Assembly (NCBI GenBank): GCA_046542995.1
Contig: JBKHAH010000033.1
Coordinates: 1-32,931, forward strand
Direction of reading: 5' to 3'
DNA from: Perlabentimonas sp046542995
Lineage (GTDB): Bacteria > Bacteroidota > Bacteroidia > Bacteroidales > Tenuifilaceae
DNA: 32,931 nt
Part shown: positions 22,933 to 31,664 of the stretch, piece by piece
Position numbering within the stretch: position 1 is the stretch's first letter
How the letters are laid out: every line of letters starts with the position of its first letter
Made by a program: the position numbers and the translations under genes
Notes under the pieces: generated by a model
Told to the model about the DNA's origin: nothing
The model's database searches: none
What the model saw: the letters and a program-made list of their open reading frames with translations, nothing else

Positions 22933-24102
22933 ATGCCTGCACGCTTTATTCCTAAAGAATTATCGGAGTGGAAAGATGAGCTGCTTCTGTCCATGTCGCA
23001 GAGCAATTCGAGTTGTATTGCCATATTTAATACCGATGGAACCTTGATTTTTGCTAACGAAGCAATGAACGCTCTTTTTGTAGGTGATCCGAGCAGTAGC
23101 ATCATAAATCCTTCATTTGAAAAGCTAACAACATTTATCAGTTCTAACGGAGAACCACTGTTTAGCGGGTACATTACCATTGGCAATACCGATGGCATTA
23201 GCTCATCAATTATTGCGCAGGTTTACAGAAAGAGCAATCAATTACTAATTGTTGGCGGGGTAAATGCAAAGAATCTATTGGAGCAGAACGAAGCCATGTT
23301 GCTCCTAAATCGGCAGGTAAACAACCTTCAGCGTCAGCTAATAAAGGAGAAGCACGGGCTTGAGGTAACGCTTAAAAAGCTCAACCTGGCAAACGAGAAG
23401 TTGGAGGTTCTTAATGCCACAAAAGATAAGTTCTTCTCAATAATAGCTCACGATCTTCGCAATCCCTTCGGTTCAGTCCTTGCGCTCAGTTCTCTTCTGG
23501 CCAAAAAGTTAAATACTTACCCCATGAACCGATTAGAGGTGTTTGTTCAGAATATGTTTCTGGCCTCTAAGCAAGCCTACAATCTGCTAGAAAATCTTCT
23601 TGAATGGAGCCGTGTTCAAACGGGTAAAATTACTCCTATGCCAATCAATTTCTCAATAAATCAGGCAGTGCAGGAGGTTTACAACCTTCTATCCCCCATG
23701 GCTAATGAAAAAGATGTGAATCTAAGGATAGATTCTAACGCCCAGGTAAGTGTTTTTGCCGATAAGGAAATGATTAAGGCCGTTTTTCGAAACCTTTTAA
23801 CCAATGCCATTAAGTTCACTAAGCCAGGAGGAGAGGTAGCCATATCAGTACATCCCAATACGGATAATGTGATTTGTAAAGTGGCTGATAATGGGGTAGG
23901 TATTGATGGTGATACTGTTGAGAATCTTTTCCGGATAGATCGAATGACTTCTGAGGCGGGAACTTTCGATGAGCCCGGCACAGGGCTTGGATTAATCCTG
24001 TGTAAAGATTTTGTTGATATGAACTCTGGTGAAATTTGGGTTGAAAGTACCTTAAATCAGGGGAGTACATTTAGCTTTACAGTTCCCGTTAGTAAAGATT
24101 AG
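22933..24102 (+). CDS. PAS sensor histidine kinase (soluble)
   Basis: The 389-residue protein has an N-terminal PAS-like domain (about 22-110: C-I-A-I-F-N-T-D-G-T-L-I-F-A-N-E-A-M), a coiled coil (about 115-165, N-R-Q-V-N-N-L-Q-R-Q-L) and a HisKA domain with phospho-acceptor His173 (I-I-A-H-D-L-R-N-P-F). The ATPase domain has N box N-L-L-T-N-A-I-K-F, G1 A-D-N-G-V-G-I and G2 G-T-G-L-G-L. There are no membrane helices, so it senses a cytosolic cue or a partner protein. It has no receiver domain and no adjacent cognate regulator gene. The helical B12-sensor-like protein ends about 200 bases upstream, and the chemoreceptor follows. Confidence 0.9.
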   Translation: MPARFIPKELSEWKDELLLSMSQSNSSCIAIFNTDGTLIFANEAMNALFVGDPSSSIINPSFEKLTTFISSNGEPLFSGYITIGNTDGISSSIIAQVYRKSNQLLIVGGVNAKNLLEQNEAMLLLNRQVNNLQRQLIKEKHGLEVTLKKLNLANEKLEVLNATKDKFFSIIAHDLRNPFGSVLALSSLLAKKLNTYPMNRLEVFVQNMFLASKQAYNLLENLLEWSRVQTGKITPMPINFSINQAVQEVYNLLSPMANEKDVNLRIDSNAQVSVFADKEMIKAVFRNLLTNAIKFTKPGGEVAISVHPNTDNVICKVADNGVGIDGDTVENLFRIDRMTSEAGTFDEPGTGLGLILCKDFVDMNSGEIWVESTLNQGSTFSFTVPVSKD

Positions 24103-24290
24103 GCTGTTAAGCAGAATATTTCTTACAAAAAACCATTTTGCTGCTCTTCCCAAAGCTCCTCTGTAAAAACACCTATTTTTATTCCAGCCCCTTTAATGGT
24201 TCTTTTTGCGGATGATTGCCGGCGTGTAATGATGTTCCTTTGTAACCATAATTATTGGAACAAATTACAAACATCAAAAAATTATACGTT

Positions 24291-26060
24291 ATGAACTTAA
24301 AAAATTTATCCCTTGGTAAGAAGTTTTTCTTAGGATTCGGTTCCCTGGTAATTCTTCTAATTGTTATTACTCTAATATCTATAAATGGATTTAGAGGCGT
24401 GTTAAATTCATCCAACCAGTCAATTGATAGCGATGACCTGCGTGCCGAACTCCTGCAAAATTACAACCTGCACCTTTTATGGAGTAAGCAGCTTAGCCAG
24501 AGTATTTATGCTGAGCAGGAAAACCGTATTACGGTGGAGATGAATCATACCCTATGTGCCTTTGGTAAGTGGTACTATAGCGATGCTCGGCTCGATGCGG
24601 AGACCTTAATCCCATCCCTTGCGCCTATTCTTGAAAGAATGGAGGATCCCCACAAGCAACTCCACCAGACAGCTACTAGTATTAAGAACGCTTTAGAAAA
24701 CCCCGACTATGAGGACTATTCCGAAGCGCTGAGCGAAGCAAGAAATATATATCAGATTGAAACCCTTACCCATTTAGATGTAATGGGTGATTTATTTACC
24801 GAGGCAATAAAGGTTGCTGATGAGAGATCGAATGCAGCTCATGCCGATGTTTACGATACAGCAAATAGTGTTCAGCTTATTACACTGTTAATAGCTTTAG
24901 CCGCCTTGCTTCTTGCAATAATCGTGGCTGTTGCCATATCGCGTAGTATTCTTAATAATGTTAGAAAAGGTATTGAATACGCTAACGAAGTTGCCCAAGG
25001 AAATCTTAAAGCAAAATTAGAAATTAATGCGAAAGATGAGGTTGGGCTTCTGCTTGCCAGTTTCGAGGAAACTGTAGAGAAAATAAAGGACATTGTTATA
25101 AAAGTTAGCGATGGATCTGATAATATGTCAAGCGCTTCTGAGCAGCTAAGTAGCACCTCGCAGGAGATGTCGCAATCCTCCAACGAGCAAGCAGCATCGG
25201 TCGAGGAGGTTTCATCATCAATGGAGCAGATGGCTGCAAATATTCAGCAGAACTCCGATAACGCAACACAAACAGAAAAAATAGCTTTTTCTGCAGAGAA
25301 TGGGATGCAGAAAGTTGAGAGAACTGCCAGTGAGAGTCTTATCTCAGTTAAAGAGATAGCCGATAAGATTACAATTATTTCCGATATTGCTTTTCAAACC
25401 AACCTTTTAGCACTGAATGCAGCAGTTGAGGCAGCTAGAGCAGGCGAGCATGGGCGTGGTTTTGCCGTTGTTGCAACAGAGGTTCGTAAACTGGCAGAGC
25501 GAAGCAAGGTGGCTGCCGAAGAGATTAACATCCTTTCTAAAAAGACAGTGTCAACAACCGAGGATGCCACAAATTTGGTTAAGAACCTGCTGCCCGAAAT
25601 AAACAGAACGGCCAAACTGGTTCAGGAAATTTCTGCTGCTAGTGCAGAGCAAACCTCAGGTACCGATCAAATTAACACAGCCATACAGCAGCTAAATCAG
25701 GCAACGCAGCAGAATGCTGCATCTAGCGAGGAGGTGGCCACCAGTGCAGAGGAGCTATCGGCACAGGCAGATCAGCTAAGAGAGGTGATAAACTACTTTA
25801 AAGTGGATAGAGAGTACAACGGTGATAATTTTATGAAGAACAAGAGCCAGTTGGTAGTTAACCGACCTAAAGATACAACCAGCAAGCAGCAGAGAATATC
25901 TAATAACGGTAGTAATAGTAGCCATTTAACCAATGGTAAAAATGGCAAATCTGCTAATAGCTTTAATGGGAATGGATTTGAAAATAATCAATCGAAAAAG
26001 GACGGAGTTAAGCTGAATCTCTCAAAGTCATCATCAGACGATAGTTATGAACGTTACTAG
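24291..26060 (+). CDS. Methyl-accepting chemotaxis protein with periplasmic CZB-type domain
   Basis: The 589-residue chemoreceptor starts at ATG 24291; an in-frame TTG 12 codons upstream is unlikely. TM1 is at about 15-33 and TM2 at about 195-217. Between them a helical domain shows the zinc-binding CZB pattern: H61-L-L-W, C89-A-F-G-K-W-Y-Y, H121 and H125. HAMP lies at about 217-270, and the signalling hairpin tip is recognisable as D-I-A-F-Q-T-N-L-L-A-L-N-A-A-V-E-A-A-R-A. A long Asn/Ser/Lys-rich tail ends in S-Y-E-R-Y, which fits the aromatic-x-x-aromatic pentapeptide used to tether CheR/CheB. No che genes are nearby apart from single-domain receivers downstream. Confidence 0.9.
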   Translation: MNLKNLSLGKKFFLGFGSLVILLIVITLISINGFRGVLNSSNQSIDSDDLRAELLQNYNLHLLWSKQLSQSIYAEQENRITVEMNHTLCAFGKWYYSDARLDAETLIPSLAPILERMEDPHKQLHQTATSIKNALENPDYEDYSEALSEARNIYQIETLTHLDVMGDLFTEAIKVADERSNAAHADVYDTANSVQLITLLIALAALLLAIIVAVAISRSILNNVRKGIEYANEVAQGNLKAKLEINAKDEVGLLLASFEETVEKIKDIVIKVSDGSDNMSSASEQLSSTSQEMSQSSNEQAASVEEVSSSMEQMAANIQQNSDNATQTEKIAFSAENGMQKVERTASESLISVKEIADKITIISDIAFQTNLLALNAAVEAARAGEHGRGFAVVATEVRKLAERSKVAAEEINILSKKTVSTTEDATNLVKNLLPEINRTAKLVQEISAASAEQTSGTDQINTAIQQLNQATQQNAASSEEVATSAEELSAQADQLREVINYFKVDREYNGDNFMKNKSQLVVNRPKDTTSKQQRISNNGSNSSHLTNGKNGKSANSFNGNGFENNQSKKDGVKLNLSKSSSDDSYERY

Positions 26061-26103
26061 GAGCCAAATGATTGATGGAAATTTCTGAACAAAACAGTAA
26101 AGC

Positions 26104-26487
26104 ATGAAAAGAATACTCGTAATAGACGACGATCCAATAATGCGCGAAACCATTAGAGATATTCTAGAGTTTGAGAATTTTAGTGTCTGCGAAGCAAAGG
26201 ATGGGAGGGATGGCATGAGTTGTCTCCAGAAAGAGCAGTTTGATATGATTGTTACCGATGTGCTGATGCCTGAGAAGGATGGCATTGAGGTGATAATTGA
26301 AGCAAAGAAAAAGCAACCCCAGATACAGATTGTTGCAGTTTCAGGTGGAGGTTACATCTCTGCTGAAAATTATCTTAAAATGGCAAGTGATCTCGGTGCC
26401 AGCGCAATTGTTGTTAAACCATTTGATATTGACATGTTTATTGATAAAGTAAACAGCCTACTATATGGTAAAATGCTAGAATTATGA
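26104..26487 (+). CDS. Single-domain response regulator (CheY-like), copy 1
   Basis: The 127-residue receiver-only protein has the acidic cluster D8-D9-D10, phospho-acceptor Asp52 (I-V-T-D-V-L-M-P), conserved Ser80 in V-S-G-G-G-Y-I-S and Lys105 in V-K-P-F-D. With no output domain it should act by protein-protein contact or phosphotransfer. It lies 43 bases after the chemoreceptor, and its stop overlaps the hemerythrin start by four bases (ATGA at 26484-26487). It closely resembles the receiver encoded at 27615-27992, including the unusual S-G-G-G-Y-I-S stretch. Confidence 0.92.
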   Translation: MKRILVIDDDPIMRETIRDILEFENFSVCEAKDGRDGMSCLQKEQFDMIVTDVLMPEKDGIEVIIEAKKKQPQIQIVAVSGGGYISAENYLKMASDLGASAIVVKPFDIDMFIDKVNSLLYGKMLEL

Positions 26488-26888
26488 TTTTTTTTGAATG
26501 GGATAATAGGTTTGTATCTGGAAACAAGATTATAGATGATGACCACAAAAAGCTGGTGGGGTTAATTAATGAGCTTTACACAGAAATGAGCAGCGGTGAC
26601 GGGGAAAATGTAGTGGGAAATATTATTAATCAGCTATCCAACTACGCAGAGACTCATTTTAAAAACGAGGAATTGCTCATGAAAAAGTTTGATTATCCAG
26701 AGTATTATAAGCATAAGGCTCAGCATGATACTTTTGCTAAAAAAGTTGCATCATTCGCTAAAAAATCGAAGAAAGATTCCATAAGTATCGAGGTGGCTTC
26801 CTTCCTAAAAGAATGGATGACCAAGCATATCCTGCTTGATGATAAGAAGGTTATTGACTATATGGATAATCGTACGGTAAGTATTTAA
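26484..26888 (+). CDS. Bacteriohemerythrin, copy 1
   Basis: The 134-residue four-helix protein carries the full set of di-iron ligands expected for hemerythrin: H21 (D-D-D-H-K-K-L), H58 and E62 (T-H-F-K-N-E-E), H77 and H81 (H-K-A-Q-H-D), H115 and D120 (H-I-L-L-D-D-K). Such proteins bind O2 reversibly, and in bacteria serve oxygen storage, delivery or sensing. Its ATG overlaps the stop of the receiver gene upstream, so translation is coupled. That pairing suggests oxygen-related input or output for the receiver. Confidence 0.95.
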   Translation: MIFFEWDNRFVSGNKIIDDDHKKLVGLINELYTEMSSGDGENVVGNIINQLSNYAETHFKNEELLMKKFDYPEYYKHKAQHDTFAKKVASFAKKSKKDSISIEVASFLKEWMTKHILLDDKKVIDYMDNRTVSI

Positions 26889-27151
26889 ACTGAAAAAAAT
26901 ATACGTGTAATCACCGATTTATTCTTGTTTATAATAATTTATTTTTGTGAATTAGGTTGCTACTAACCTGAATAGTAGTGAATAGTTTTATTTGAAAACT
27001 ATAGATAATAGGGTATCCGCTGATATTATTGTTGAAAAAGCGTTGGCTTATCCATATCCTTAATTGCGACATGATATTTAGTGATTCTTAAAGAAAAGTT
27101 ATTGAGGAATTTTTTTACTGCAAGTTTACTAACATCTTAAAAGTTGGTTAT

Positions 27152-27559
27152 ATGGGATTCTTTACTTGGAAAGACAGTTTTGCTTTTGGAATAGAAAGCA
27201 TCGATCAGGATCACAAAAGGTTGGTAGAAATGATTGATGAGCTTTACTCAGCAATGAGTCAGGGTAAAGCCAAGGAGGTTGTGAATGACATTGTTGCTGG
27301 TTTAATTGATTACACCAAGGTTCACTTCCGTAGGGAGGAGATGTATATGAAGAGTGTTGGGTATAATGATTTTGAGGAGCACAAAAGGGTACACAGAGAA
27401 TTTGTAGAGAAGGTGCACAAGTTTCAAAACAAGCTGAAGGAGGGGAGAACCAACATTTCAGTTGAGGTTACAACATTCTTGAGAGACTGGCTGTCGGAGC
27501 ATATTTTAAATACCGATAAGAAATTTGTTCCGGAGATGATTAAGTATGGCATAAAGTAA
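27152..27559 (+). CDS. Bacteriohemerythrin, copy 2
   Basis: The 135-residue paralogue of the upstream hemerythrin has all di-iron ligands: H21 (D-Q-D-H-K-R-L), H58 and E62 (V-H-F-R-R-E-E), H77 and H81 (H-K-R-V-H), H117 and D122 (H-I-L-N-T-D-K). It reads as a separate transcription unit, with about 260 AT-rich bases before it. A second receiver gene follows 55 bases later. The gene order here is hemerythrin-receiver, the reverse of receiver-hemerythrin at 26104-26888. Confidence 0.95.
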   Translation: MGFFTWKDSFAFGIESIDQDHKRLVEMIDELYSAMSQGKAKEVVNDIVAGLIDYTKVHFRREEMYMKSVGYNDFEEHKRVHREFVEKVHKFQNKLKEGRTNISVEVTTFLRDWLSEHILNTDKKFVPEMIKYGIK

Positions 27560-27614
27560 TGACAATAAGTAGGGCCTTGTAATAGAAGAAAATCTGGGGT
27601 ATAAAAATTACATC

Positions 27615-27992
27615 ATGAAGAGAATACTGGTTGTTGAAGATGACGTGATAATGAGAGAAACTCTTATCGACATTCTTAGATTCGAAGGGTACGATGTATC
27701 TGCTGCCGATGGAGGACACGGAGCCCTGGAGAAAATCTGTAGCAGCACTTTTGATCTAATTGTAACTGATGTGCTGATGCCCGATCGCGATGGTTTTGAT
27801 GTTATTACCGAGGCCAAGCAAAAATGCCCAGAAATAAAAGTTATCGCAATATCCGGAGGAGGTTACATATCGTCCGACTCGTACCTTAAGATGGCTTCCG
27901 AAGCAGGTGCCGATGATACCTTGAGCAAACCCTTTGATGTGGATGAGTTGCTATTAAAAACAAAGGAGCTTTTAAGGGAAGCGGCCTTATGA
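27615..27992 (+). CDS. Single-domain response regulator (CheY-like), copy 2
   Basis: The 125-residue receiver-only protein has E8-D9-D10, Asp52 (I-V-T-D-V-L-M-P), Ser80 (I-S-G-G-G-Y-I-S) and Lys105 (S-K-P-F-D). It is clearly homologous to the receiver at 26104-26487: identical opening M-K-R-I-L-V, R-E-T, and the L-K-M-A-S stretch. It is probably cotranscribed with hemerythrin copy 2. Transcription ends at the hairpin shared with the convergent TPR gene. Confidence 0.92.
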   Translation: MKRILVVEDDVIMRETLIDILRFEGYDVSAADGGHGALEKICSSTFDLIVTDVLMPDRDGFDVITEAKQKCPEIKVIAISGGGYISSDSYLKMASEAGADDTLSKPFDVDELLLKTKELLREAAL

Positions 27993-28011
27993 TATGGATG
28001 AATTGTGCACA

Positions 28012-28045
28012 GAAAAGGGCTGACAAATTTTCGTCAGCCCTTTTC
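28012..28045. terminator. Bidirectional terminator
   Basis: GAAAAGGGCTGAC (28012-28024) and GTCAGCCCTTTTC (28033-28045) form a perfect 13-bp stem with the eight-base loop AAATTTTC. The A-run and T-run ends allow termination from both sides, between the forward receiver gene and the reverse TPR gene. Confidence 0.85.
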
Positions 28046-28070
28046 AGGTATTTGTAATGCGTGAATTGTA

Positions 28071-29045
28071 TTAGTTACACTTCAGTACTTCGTTTATCTG
28101 GTATTCCGCTGCTGCGCGGTACGATCCGGATAAAGCATTGTTAAAAGCTTCGCAGGCTTCAGAGTTGTTGCCTAGGTTTTGGTGTGCTACACCCAGTTGG
28201 TAATAAATACCAGCTTCGTCTAGTCCATTCGGGTTCTCTAATGCTAAGTTGCCGTTTTCAACAACTTCCTCCCAGTTTTTAAGTTCTGAGTGGTTTATAG
28301 CAAGCAGAAAGTAGATAGTCCCATCGGTATTGTCAAACTCAAGAGCTTTTGTGAAAAATTCAATAGCCTCCTTATAATTTTTAGCCTTTTGAGCTTTGTC
28401 GCCTTCTTTTAGCAGGTAGTTCTTTGCTTTTCTTTGGGAATCCTCTGCCTTGTCGCGGTCGTTAACTTCGTTGGCAACTTCAAGCGTCTTTTTGAGGTAA
28501 TCAAGCATCTTTTCATAGTTTTCCTGCTTCTGATTAACCAGTGCTAAACCATAAAGAGGATCAGGGTAGTTGGACTTTATCTCAATAGCTTTTTTGTAAT
28601 AGCTAATTGCTTCCTCGAAATTATCTGCCCTGTATTCGCGATTCCCTAACTGATTGTATAGCTGTGGCATTATACGCTCCGCTCGTTCAAGGGTGTTCCC
28701 GTCAAAGTACTTCTCAGCAGTTTCCTGAGCCTTTTCCATCTCATCAATACACTCAAGCATCTTCTTTGCGCGGTACAAATTCATGGCGCGCTGAAGGTGT
28801 GCTCTAGGAATAAGGCTCTCGGCAAGCTCCTTGGCTTCTCTGCCTTCAATATCAAGGTCTTCACTAATTTCCAGCGCCCTGTAAAGGTGCTCTAATGCTT
28901 TTTCTGGGTCTTCTTTAATTATTGATGCCCCTGCATTATACTCTTCCAGGGCTTCGCGAACTGTTTGTGTAAATCCTACAGACGGGATTAGAACCATTAA
29001 TGATAAAACAAAAAGTAGGCCTTTTAATTTGTTGCTAGTTTTCAT
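28071..29045 (-). CDS. Exported tetratricopeptide-repeat (TPR) protein
   Basis: The 324-residue protein starts with a signal peptide (M-K-T-S-N-K-L-K ... G-F-T-Q) and is otherwise helical. TPR units are visible as Y-N-A-G-A-S-I-I, Y-R-A-D-N-F-E-E-A-I-S-Y-Y-K-K-A-I-E (about 144-161), Y-K-E-A-I-E-F-F-T-K-A-L-E-F (about 225-238) and Y-Q-L-G-V-A-H-Q-N-L-G-N near the C-terminus. The ATG at 29045 is preferred to one nine codons upstream because it opens directly on the signal sequence. It should be a periplasmic scaffold for protein interactions; no partner is identified by context. Confidence 0.85.
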   Translation of the reverse strand: MKTSNKLKGLLFVLSLMVLIPSVGFTQTVREALEEYNAGASIIKEDPEKALEHLYRALEISEDLDIEGREAKELAESLIPRAHLQRAMNLYRAKKMLECIDEMEKAQETAEKYFDGNTLERAERIMPQLYNQLGNREYRADNFEEAISYYKKAIEIKSNYPDPLYGLALVNQKQENYEKMLDYLKKTLEVANEVNDRDKAEDSQRKAKNYLLKEGDKAQKAKNYKEAIEFFTKALEFDNTDGTIYFLLAINHSELKNWEEVVENGNLALENPNGLDEAGIYYQLGVAHQNLGNNSEACEAFNNALSGSYRAAAEYQINEVLKCN

Positions 29046-29181
29046 ATTGTTAATATTTATTAGTTGTTTCAAAATATAATTTGCGTAAAAATAGTAAGTT
29101 CATTTTTTCCTTTGATGTTATACGTCTAATTTAGATTTATTATAAGTAAAAACAGCTGCCGTCTTTCCCATGTTTGTTGAT

Positions 29182-29616
29182 TTATCGTCGTTTTTTAAAA
29201 AAAAGGTTTATTAATCCTGCCGAATCATCTGACAATATGTTTTTTATAACTTTAGTGCGAGGGTGCAGGAGCTTTGGATTAAGATTAGTGTATCCACGCT
29301 TGGGGTCTTCAGCCCCGTATATCAGTGTGCCAAGTTGGCTCCAGTAAAGGGCGCCGGCACACATGGGGCATGGTTCAAGGGTTACATAAAGGGTACATTG
29401 GTCAAGATATTTCCCTCCCATGTGTGATGCTGCAGCTGTAATGGCTTGCATCTCCGCGTGTGCTGTTGGGTCGCAAAGATTTTCTGTTAGGTTATGTGCT
29501 CTGGCAATTATTTTATCATCATAAACAACAATGGCCCCAATTGGCACTTCATCCTTTTCAAAAGCTTTTTTTGCTTCTTTTATCGCTTCGCTCATGAACC
29601 TATTGTGGTTTTCCAT
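29182..29616 (-). CDS. TadA-like nucleoside/tRNA adenosine deaminase
   Basis: The 144-residue zinc deaminase has H53-A-E55 (T-A-H-A-E-M) for catalysis and C83-P-M-C86 for zinc, in the standard HAE...PCxxC layout. The length and the C-terminal helix ending F-F-K-K-R-R match TadA, which converts A34 to inosine in the tRNA-Arg(ACG) anticodon. L-H-P preceding a K-V-I-K strand also fits TadA. A guanine or other nucleoside deaminase of the same family cannot be excluded. It diverges from aspS across about 120 bases that hold promoters for both. Confidence 0.87.
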   Translation of the reverse strand: MENHNRFMSEAIKEAKKAFEKDEVPIGAIVVYDDKIIARAHNLTENLCDPTAHAEMQAITAAASHMGGKYLDQCTLYVTLEPCPMCAGALYWSQLGTLIYGAEDPKRGYTNLNPKLLHPRTKVIKNILSDDSAGLINLFFKKRR

Positions 29617-29678
29617 ATAACACTGAAAATTTGTTTTGTGTTTCTAGTTACTTTTGCTTGCAAAAAAGGTGCCAGCAA

Positions 29679-29709
29679 TTGGGTGCAACATGAATTCTTG
29701 TTACCTTCG
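29679..29709 (+). promoter_or_regulatory. Candidate aspS promoter
   Basis: TTG at 29679-29681 is followed after 20 bases by TACCTTCG (29702-29709), close to the Bacteroidota TTG-N19-TAnnTTTG pattern. Transcription would start near 29714, about 20 bases before the aspS ATG. A second -7-like box, TACTTTTG, lies at 29649-29656 but lacks a correctly spaced TTG. Confidence 0.45.
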
Positions 29710-29735
29710 CAAATTATTTTTAAAATCATAAAGTT

Positions 29736-31493
29736 ATGTATAGAACACACACCTGTGGTGAGTTACGCACAGCAAACATTGGGGATAAAGTTACCTTAAG
29801 TGGATGGATTCAAAGAATCCGTAGTTTGGGGGGGATGACCTTTATTGACCTAAGAGATAGGTACGGTATTACCCAACTTGTGGCTGACGAGAAAAATGAC
29901 AAAGATTTATCAAATGCTATTCATTGTTTAGGACGAGAGTATGTGGTTAAGTGCGAGGGGGCAGTAATTGAGCGTTCTAGCAAGAATCCCAAGTTGCCAA
30001 CCGGCGATATTGAAGTGCAGCTAACTGGAATTACCGTACTAAATAAGTCAGAAATTCCTCCATTTACTATTGAGGATAAAACCGATGGTGGCGATGAGCT
30101 GAGAATGAAGTACCGCTACCTCGATATTAGAAGGAACCCGGTTAAAAATGCTCTGCTTCTTCGGCATAAAGTATCTCAGGAAGTCAGAAAGTATCTGGAT
30201 TCAGAAAATTTTATTGAGGTGGAAACACCTTTCCTAATTAAATCTACTCCGGAGGGTGCGCGTGATTTTGTTGTTCCATCACGCATGAACCCCAAAGAGT
30301 TCTACGCACTGCCTCAATCACCGCAAACCTTTAAGCAGCTGCTTATGGTTGCTGGTATGGATAAGTATTTTCAGATTGTGAAATGCTTCCGCGATGAGGA
30401 TTTACGTGCTGATAGGCAGCCAGAGTTTACTCAAATTGATTGCGAAATGGCATTTGTTGAGCAGGAGGATGTGCTAAATACTTTTGAGGGCTTAATGAAT
30501 CATCTTTTCAAGCAGATTCTTAACGTTACATTGTCAGAACCATTCCAAAGGATGCCCTATGCTGATGCCATGTCGTTGTATGGTAGCGATAAGCCCGATA
30601 TCCGTTTCGATATGCGCATTCGTAACTTGAGCCAGATTGCCAAAGGTAATGGTTTTGTTGTTTTCGATAAGGCCGAGTATGTTGGGGGTATCGTTGTGCC
30701 AGGCTGTGCTGATTATTCACGCAAGCAGCTCGATGAGCTTACTAAGTTTGTACAGAAACCTCAAATAGGAGCAAAAGGAATGGTTTACGTGAAGCTGGGA
30801 GCCGACGGCAGTGTAAAATCATCAGTTGATAAGTTCTTTACCCCCGACGATTTAAAGAAATGGGCTGCCCACATGGAGGCTAACGATGGAGATTTATTAT
30901 TGATATTAGCAGGAGATAGAACCCAAACACTCGAAGCGCTGGGGCAGCTCCGCTTAGAAATGGGTGAGAGGCTTGGACTTAAAAATGCCAATGATTTTGC
31001 TCCGCTCTGGGTAGTCGATTTTCCATTGCTCGAATGGGACAGTGAGACGTCAAGATTCTACGCAATGCATCACCCATTTACCTCGCCAGTTAAAGCAGAC
31101 TTGCATCTTTTCGATTCTGACCCTGGCGCTATTAGGGCTAATGCATACGACCTTGTTATAAACGGGGTAGAAATTGGCGGAGGCTCAATAAGAATTTTCG
31201 ACCGTGAACTGCAGCATATTATGTTTAAAGCCCTTGGGTTTACTCAGGAAGAGGCCGAGGAGCAGTTTGGATTCTTACTTAATGCCTTTAAATATGGAGC
31301 TCCACCTCATGGTGGCGTGGCTTTTGGTTTCGACAGGCTCTGTGCGGTAATGGGTGGTTCTGAGTCAATTAGAGATTACATTGCATTCCCAAAGAACAAC
31401 GCAGGGCGCGATGTGATGATAAATTCCCCTTCAGCAATATCGGAAGAGCAGCTAAAAGAATTGCAGATTTCCTTAAGAAAGGTTGATAATTAA
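29736..31493 (+). CDS. aspS: Aspartate--tRNA ligase
   Basis: The 585-residue class II synthetase has the bacterial AspRS layout: N-terminal OB-fold anticodon-binding domain (about 1-110; G-W-I-Q-R-I-R, F-I-D-L-R-D-R), the class II motif 1 region, motif 2 F-R-D-E-D-L-R-A-D-R-Q-P-E-F-T-Q (about 216-231), the bacterial GAD insertion (about 290-420), and motif 3 G-V-A-F-G-F-D-R-L (about 525-533). Length is normal for the bacterial type. Whether it is discriminating (Asp only) or also charges tRNA-Asn cannot be settled here. It is probably monocistronic; a REP-like cluster follows it. Confidence 0.97.
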   Translation: MYRTHTCGELRTANIGDKVTLSGWIQRIRSLGGMTFIDLRDRYGITQLVADEKNDKDLSNAIHCLGREYVVKCEGAVIERSSKNPKLPTGDIEVQLTGITVLNKSEIPPFTIEDKTDGGDELRMKYRYLDIRRNPVKNALLLRHKVSQEVRKYLDSENFIEVETPFLIKSTPEGARDFVVPSRMNPKEFYALPQSPQTFKQLLMVAGMDKYFQIVKCFRDEDLRADRQPEFTQIDCEMAFVEQEDVLNTFEGLMNHLFKQILNVTLSEPFQRMPYADAMSLYGSDKPDIRFDMRIRNLSQIAKGNGFVVFDKAEYVGGIVVPGCADYSRKQLDELTKFVQKPQIGAKGMVYVKLGADGSVKSSVDKFFTPDDLKKWAAHMEANDGDLLLILAGDRTQTLEALGQLRLEMGERLGLKNANDFAPLWVVDFPLLEWDSETSRFYAMHHPFTSPVKADLHLFDSDPGAIRANAYDLVINGVEIGGGSIRIFDRELQHIMFKALGFTQEEAEEQFGFLLNAFKYGAPPHGGVAFGFDRLCAVMGGSESIRDYIAFPKNNAGRDVMINSPSAISEEQLKELQISLRKVDN

Positions 31494-31544
31494 AATTTTA
31501 TGATCATCCGTTATCATACTTAAAGCAATAAAAAAATTTCTTAC

Positions 31545-31655
31545 GTCATTGGTAGGAGTCTCGTCATCTTTATTGACGAGACGACGAAGCAATCTGCTGT
31601 TTTTCAGCACATAAAGATTGCTTCAACTCTCAAAGAAAAAGAGTTTACCAATGAC
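31545..31655. repeat. REP-like foldable unit 1 (cloverleaf-like)
   Basis: The unit is bounded by exact 10-base inverted repeats GTCATTGGTA (31545-31554) and TACCAATGAC (31646-31655). Inside are three consecutive hairpins: GTCTCGTCA/TGACGAGAC (31558-31582); GAAGCAATCT plus GCTG with CAGC and AGATTGCTTC (31586-31624); and AACTCT/AGAGTT (31625-31645). The whole would fold as a four-way junction. The GACGAAGCAATCT stretch recalls widespread REP-type intergenic repeats. Confidence 0.7.
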
Positions 31656-31664
31656 AGAATTTCC

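Noticed and set aside
26889..27151. Extra small gene or RNA between the two hemerythrins
   Set aside because: No reading frame of useful length, no strong hairpin, and no well-spaced promoter could be identified.
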